From Kiritimatiellia bacterium (GTDB lineage Bacteria > Verrucomicrobiota > Kiritimatiellia > UBA8416 > JAIOPI01), in assembly GCA_028822745.1 (NCBI GenBank), contig JAPKCZ010000084.1:1-7692 (forward strand): a DNA stretch of 7,692 nt, read 5' to 3'. Positions 4,982-7,692 of the stretch are shown piece by piece (position 1 is the first letter of the stretch; each line of letters starts with the position of its first letter). The position numbers and the translations under genes are program-made. The notes below the pieces were generated by a model. The model ran no database searches. It saw nothing but the letters and a program-made list of their open reading frames with translations, and was not told the DNA's origin.

Positions 4982-6643
4982 TCATCCACCAAGTGATAAT
5001 AGAAACGGTTCTTTTAGCGCTTCAATAATCCAAGCCAGAAAACGCGACGCGTCCGCACCATCAATGGCGCGGTGATCAAAAGACAATGACAGCGGCAACA
5101 TCTTGCGAGGTGACCCGTCCTCGACACTGGCCTCAATCTCCATCCGCCCGACGCCAAGAATGGCAACTTCAGGATAGTTGATGATTGGCGTAAAGAACGT
5201 CCCCGCCGTGCGGCCCAAATTACTGACCGTAAACGAGCCCCCTTCAAGATCTGCCATTTGCACCTTGCCGCTGCGCGTGCGCTCAGCGATTTCAGTCAAC
5301 TCCGTAGCGATCTCGATCATGGTCTTGCGGTCGACGTCCTTGATCACGGGGACCAACAGGCCGCGCTCCGTGTCGACGGCCACACCAATGTTGCAATAGG
5401 TCTTGTATATAATCTCGCGATTCACCATATCGACGGATGCATTGAAGTTCGGGAAAATCTTCAACGCCTGCGCGACGATCTTAATGATCATGGAGGCGAC
5501 GGTCAGTTTGCCGCCCGCGTCCTCGGCGCGATCACCGTAGCGTTTGCGCAAGGCATCCAGTTCGGTAATATCCGCTTTTTCGAAAATCGTCACGTGCGGG
5601 ACCATCAGCCAGCTCATGGTCATTTGCTCAGCCGTCTTGCGACGAATGACGCTCATTTTGTCGCGCTTAACCGTACCGAACTTACCAAAGTCAGGCAGTT
5701 CCGGAAGGCTGGGCATACCCATAGGCGCACTGCCCGCGACAACAGCAGGTGCTGAGCGGGACACATTGAGCTGTTTCGAGTACGTCTTCACATCTCCGGC
5801 CGAGATTCGCCCCATTGGGCCCGTGCCCGGGACCTGTGAAATATCAATACCGATTTCGCGTGCAAATTTCCGAACTGAGGGCGCTGCCGGTGAGCGCTTT
5901 CCTTTGGATGCAGGCAGAGTCGATTCCGCAACAGGTTCTGCCGACGTGACGGCAGTGGGTTCAGTGGCGCTCGCCTCAGGCGCAGGTGCTTCTGTCGTGG
6001 CCGGTTCAGGCGCAGGCGCGGCGGGCGCCGCAACGGGTGCCGCGTCGGACATGACGGTAAACACCAGGTCGCCCACAGAAAGTTCGTCGCCTGCGTTCAC
6101 GTGTACGTGCTCGACGACGCCAGCCACAGTGACGGGCAATTCTATCGTGGCTTTGTCTGTTTCAAGTTCAAGGGCAGGGTCGTCCAGACTGATGGTGTCG
6201 CCAACACTTGCAAAAACTTTGAGCACCTGAATGGTTTCAATGCTCTCGCCCAACTCGGGAATTCGAAACTCAACAGCCGTGGGCGCGGTCGACGGACTGG
6301 CCGCGGGCGCCTCAGGACGTGCTGGCTCAGGGGCGAGCACCGGAGCGACGGGTTCCGGAGCGGCCACAGGTTCGGCCGAAGTCGGCGTGGAATCAGGCTC
6401 CGCTGTCGCGCCTTCCAGCGAAAAGATGAGATCGCCAATCTTCAATTCGTCGCCCACGGCAACATGGACCTGCTTGACGCTGCCCGCCACGCTCGACGGC
6501 AGGTCGATCGTCGCTTTGTCCGTCTCCAGTTCGAGAACAGACTGATCCACAGCGACAGTGTCACCAACGCTAACGAGGACCTTAAGCACCTGAATGGTTT
6601 CGATGCTTTCCCCTAGTTCGGGAAGTTTAAATTCGGTAGCCAT
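4982..6643 (-). CDS. aceF: Dihydrolipoamide acetyltransferase (E2 of pyruvate dehydrogenase), two lipoyl domains
   Basis: This is the core of the pyruvate dehydrogenase complex: it takes acetyl groups from E1 onto lipoyl arms and transfers them to CoA. It has 553 residues from the ATG at 6643. Order: lipoyl domain 1 (about 3-77, lipoylated Lys43 in ETDKAT), Ala/Pro/Glu linker (79-122), lipoyl domain 2 (about 124-198, Lys164 in the same motif), a longer Ala/Pro/Glu/Thr linker (about 199-250), peripheral subunit-binding domain (about 254-288, ending GRISAGDV), and catalytic domain (about 327-553) with His524-x-x-x-Asp528-Gly529 (HRAIDG), the active-site motif. Two lipoyl domains is between the one and three seen in other bacteria. 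The start is set by AAGGA seven bases upstream and by the lipoyl fold beginning at once. An in-frame ATG at 6670 would add nine unrelated residues. The gene lies 49 bases after aceE and is co-directional with it. The lipoyl domains are repeats of one another. Confidence 0.96.
   Translation of the reverse strand: MATEFKLPELGESIETIQVLKVLVSVGDTVAVDQSVLELETDKATIDLPSSVAGSVKQVHVAVGDELKIGDLIFSLEGATAEPDSTPTSAEPVAAPEPVAPVLAPEPARPEAPAASPSTAPTAVEFRIPELGESIETIQVLKVFASVGDTISLDDPALELETDKATIELPVTVAGVVEHVHVNAGDELSVGDLVFTVMSDAAPVAAPAAPAPEPATTEAPAPEASATEPTAVTSAEPVAESTLPASKGKRSPAAPSVRKFAREIGIDISQVPGTGPMGRISAGDVKTYSKQLNVSRSAPAVVAGSAPMGMPSLPELPDFGKFGTVKRDKMSVIRRKTAEQMTMSWLMVPHVTIFEKADITELDALRKRYGDRAEDAGGKLTVASMIIKIVAQALKIFPNFNASVDMVNREIIYKTYCNIGVAVDTERGLLVPVIKDVDRKTMIEIATELTEIAERTRSGKVQMADLEGGSFTVSNLGRTAGTFFTPIINYPEVAILGVGRMEIEASVEDGSPRKMLPLSLSFDHRAIDGADASRFLAWIIEALKEPFLLSLGG
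6053..6268 (-). repeat. Lipoyl-domain repeat copy 2 within aceF
   Basis: This encodes about residues 126-197 of AceF. It shares the residues PELGESIETIQVLKV and ELETDKATI exactly with copy 1. The 17-base DNA stretch at 6222-6238 is identical to 6585-6601 in copy 1, offset by 363 bases (121 codons), which is also the distance between the two lipoyl lysines. Confidence 0.85.
6416..6631 (-). repeat. Lipoyl-domain repeat copy 1 within aceF
   Basis: This encodes about residues 5-76 of AceF, the partner of the copy at 6053-6268. Identity is strongest around the domain start and the lipoylation turn, and it drops in the loops between. Confidence 0.85.
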
Positions 6644-6650
6644 GCATGTT

Positions 6651-6655
6651 TCCTT
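6651..6655 (-). promoter_or_regulatory. Ribosome binding site that decides the aceF start
   Basis: AAGGA on the minus strand precedes the ATG at 6643 by seven bases. In a longer frame from 6670 it would be coding sequence (Lys-Glu), which speaks against that longer start. Confidence 0.7.
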
Positions 6656-6663
6656 CACGATGC

Positions 6664-6678
6664 CGCACAAAACGTGCG
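6664..6678 (-). other. Short inverted repeat between aceE and aceF
   Basis: CGCAC-AAAAC-GTGCG forms a five-pair stem with a five-base loop in the 49-base gap, 8 bases upstream (on the minus strand) of the aceF ribosome site. It has no T-run and cannot be called a terminator. It could be a minor mRNA stability or processing element, or chance. Confidence 0.2.
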
Positions 6679-6692
6679 TGCCGCTCGCTGCC

Positions 6693-7692
6693 TTAGCAGT
6701 AAATCGGGCTCAATTTTTCGGGATTAATATCGAGGTCCTTAATGGCGCGCGATACGACGGACGCCTCAATGGCGCCAGCTTTCGCCAATTCTTGCAGTGC
6801 TGTGCAAGCAATGTGGCGATGGTCCACTTCGAAAAATTCACGTAGTTCGGCGCGTGCTTCACTTCGCCCGAAGCCGTCCGTTCCTAAACAAGTCATGCCA
6901 CCTGGCACAAAGTTGGCAACGCAAGACGAGGTGGCTTTGACGTAATCACTGGCGGCCACAACCGGACCTGCATCCGTATCACCAAGGCACTCTGCAATGT
7001 AAGACGTGCGTGGCGTTTGTTCAGGGTGCAAGCGATTCCAGCGTTCCGTCTCAATCGCGTCGTTGTAGATTTCTTTATAACTCGTCACCGAAAAGACATC
7101 CGCGTGGACACCGTACTTCTCCTCGAGCACGTAGGCCGCTTTCAGAGCTTCGTTCAAGATTGTGCCACTGCCAAGCAAGCGCACACGCTTGGTGGATTTG
7201 CGGTCTGCTGCTGCGCGAACGCGATACATGCCACGAATAATACCGTCTTCGACGCCATCCGGCATCGGCCGCTGAATGTAGTTTTCATTCATCAGGGTCA
7301 GGTAATAGAAAATGTCTTCCCCTTCCGCATACATGCGACGCAGTCCGTCTTTGATAATGACAGCCAGCTCGTAAGCAAAGGCAGGGTCGTAGGTTTTCAG
7401 GTTTGGCACGGGTAACGACATCAACAGGCTGTTGCCGTCCTGATGCTGCAATCCCTCACCGGCGAGCGTTGTACGCCCAGCGGTAGCACCCAGGAGGAAG
7501 CCCTTCGTTCTGCTGTCGCCCGCACACCAAATCAAGTCGCCGACGCGCTGTATGCCGAACATGGAGTAGAAAATGTAGAACGGAATGGTATCAATGTCGT
7601 GGTTCGAGTACGCCGTTCCCGCCGCAATAAAGGAACTAAGCGCGCCGGCCTCATTGATGCCTTCTTCAAGAATCTGGCTGTCGGTTGCTTCT
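6693..7692 (-). CDS. aceE: Pyruvate dehydrogenase E1 component, homodimeric type (C-terminal part, 5' end outside the window)
   Basis: AceE is the thiamine-diphosphate E1 that decarboxylates pyruvate and acetylates the lipoyl arms of AceF. The frame runs open to the right edge. I translated past the internal Met at 7562 and found typical AceE sequence (SQILEEGINEAGALSS, then IPFYIFYSMFGIQRVGD), so 7562 is not the start. About 332 residues are visible. The whole E. coli enzyme has 887, so roughly the N-terminal 550, with the cofactor-binding half, lie outside. The Glu in EGINE and the His in GEGLQH stand 69 residues apart, exactly as Glu571 and His640 in E. coli AceE, so both active-site positions are kept. 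After GLQH the sequence reads QDGNS, whereas E. coli has EDGHS. It is the first visible gene of the aceE-aceF-lpdA unit, and its promoter must lie to the right. Confidence 0.96.
   Translation of the reverse strand, partial: EATDSQILEEGINEAGALSSFIAAGTAYSNHDIDTIPFYIFYSMFGIQRVGDLIWCAGDSRTKGFLLGATAGRTTLAGEGLQHQDGNSLLMSLPVPNLKTYDPAFAYELAVIIKDGLRRMYAEGEDIFYYLTLMNENYIQRPMPDGVEDGIIRGMYRVRAAADRKSTKRVRLLGSGTILNEALKAAYVLEEKYGVHADVFSVTSYKEIYNDAIETERWNRLHPEQTPRTSYIAECLGDTDAGPVVAASDYVKATSSCVANFVPGGMTCLGTDGFGRSEARAELREFFEVDHRHIACTALQELAKAGAIEASVVSRAIKDLDINPEKLSPIYC

Noticed and set aside
5976..6016. Repeated TCAGGCGCAGG spaced 30 bases apart
   Set aside because: It encodes repeated Ala-Pro-Ala-Pro-Glu units of the AceF linker. 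Such repeats are normal in E2 linkers.
5544..6230. Plus-strand open frame of 228 codons opposite aceF
   Set aside because: It mirrors the Ala/Pro-rich linker and subunit-binding region of AceF. The low-complexity Ser/Ala/Gly product is a by-product of the codons on the other strand.
6644..6670. Longer AceF N-terminus starting at the ATG at 6670
   Set aside because: The nine extra codons contain the ribosome site and have no counterpart before the lipoyl domain.
6693..7562. AceE as a complete 289-residue protein starting at the Met at 7562
   Set aside because: Translation upstream of 7562 continues without a stop to the window edge with typical AceE sequence, so this is an internal Met of a truncated view.

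Overview
The window reads as an ordinary chromosomal segment of a Gram-negative bacterium with moderately high GC content (judged by eye, with many codons ending in G or C). The best lineage clue is the pyruvate dehydrogenase cluster on the minus strand. It has a homodimeric-type E1 (AceE), an E2 with two lipoyl domains, and a short E3 without its own lipoyl domain, in the order aceE-aceF-lpdA. That is typical of beta- and gammaproteobacteria but also occurs in some other Gram-negative phyla. The sequences differ clearly from the enterobacterial proteins (for example CLYRGC in the E3 redox motif), so I do not assign a genus or phylum.

Layout, left to right. Positions 17-187 (+) hold a 56-codon ORF of unknown function. 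It converges on 184-1032 (-), a PHP-domain phosphatase of the histidinol-phosphatase type, and the two stop codons overlap within one CTAG. A 156-base divergent intergenic region (1033-1188) carries a near-perfect palindrome and a possible promoter. Next come two plus-strand genes that overlap by ATGA: a CPA1/NhaP-type cation:proton antiporter (1189-2454) and a SAM-dependent O-methyltransferase-like protein (2451-3461). After a 56-base convergent gap with no visible terminator, the minus-strand pyruvate dehydrogenase operon fills the rest: lpdA (3518-4921), aceF (4982-6643) and the 3' part of aceE (6693 to the right edge and beyond).

The three minus-strand genes form one functional unit. AceE decarboxylates pyruvate and acetylates the lipoyl arms of AceF, AceF passes the acetyl group to CoA, and LpdA reoxidises the dihydrolipoyl groups with NAD+. 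The gaps between them (49 and 60 bases), each with a clear ribosome binding site, fit co-transcription from a promoter to the right of the window. The antiporter and methyltransferase are probably co-translated, but I see no known pathway that joins them. The phosphatase stands apart from any histidine operon.

I found no RNA genes, mobile elements, CRISPR arrays or phage genes, and no gap without a gene longer than about 160 bases. I do not see a previously undescribed multi-gene system. The less ordinary points are the antiporter-methyltransferase coupling, the shared CTAG stop, the small ORF, the palindrome between divergent genes, and the two very similar lipoyl domains of AceF.
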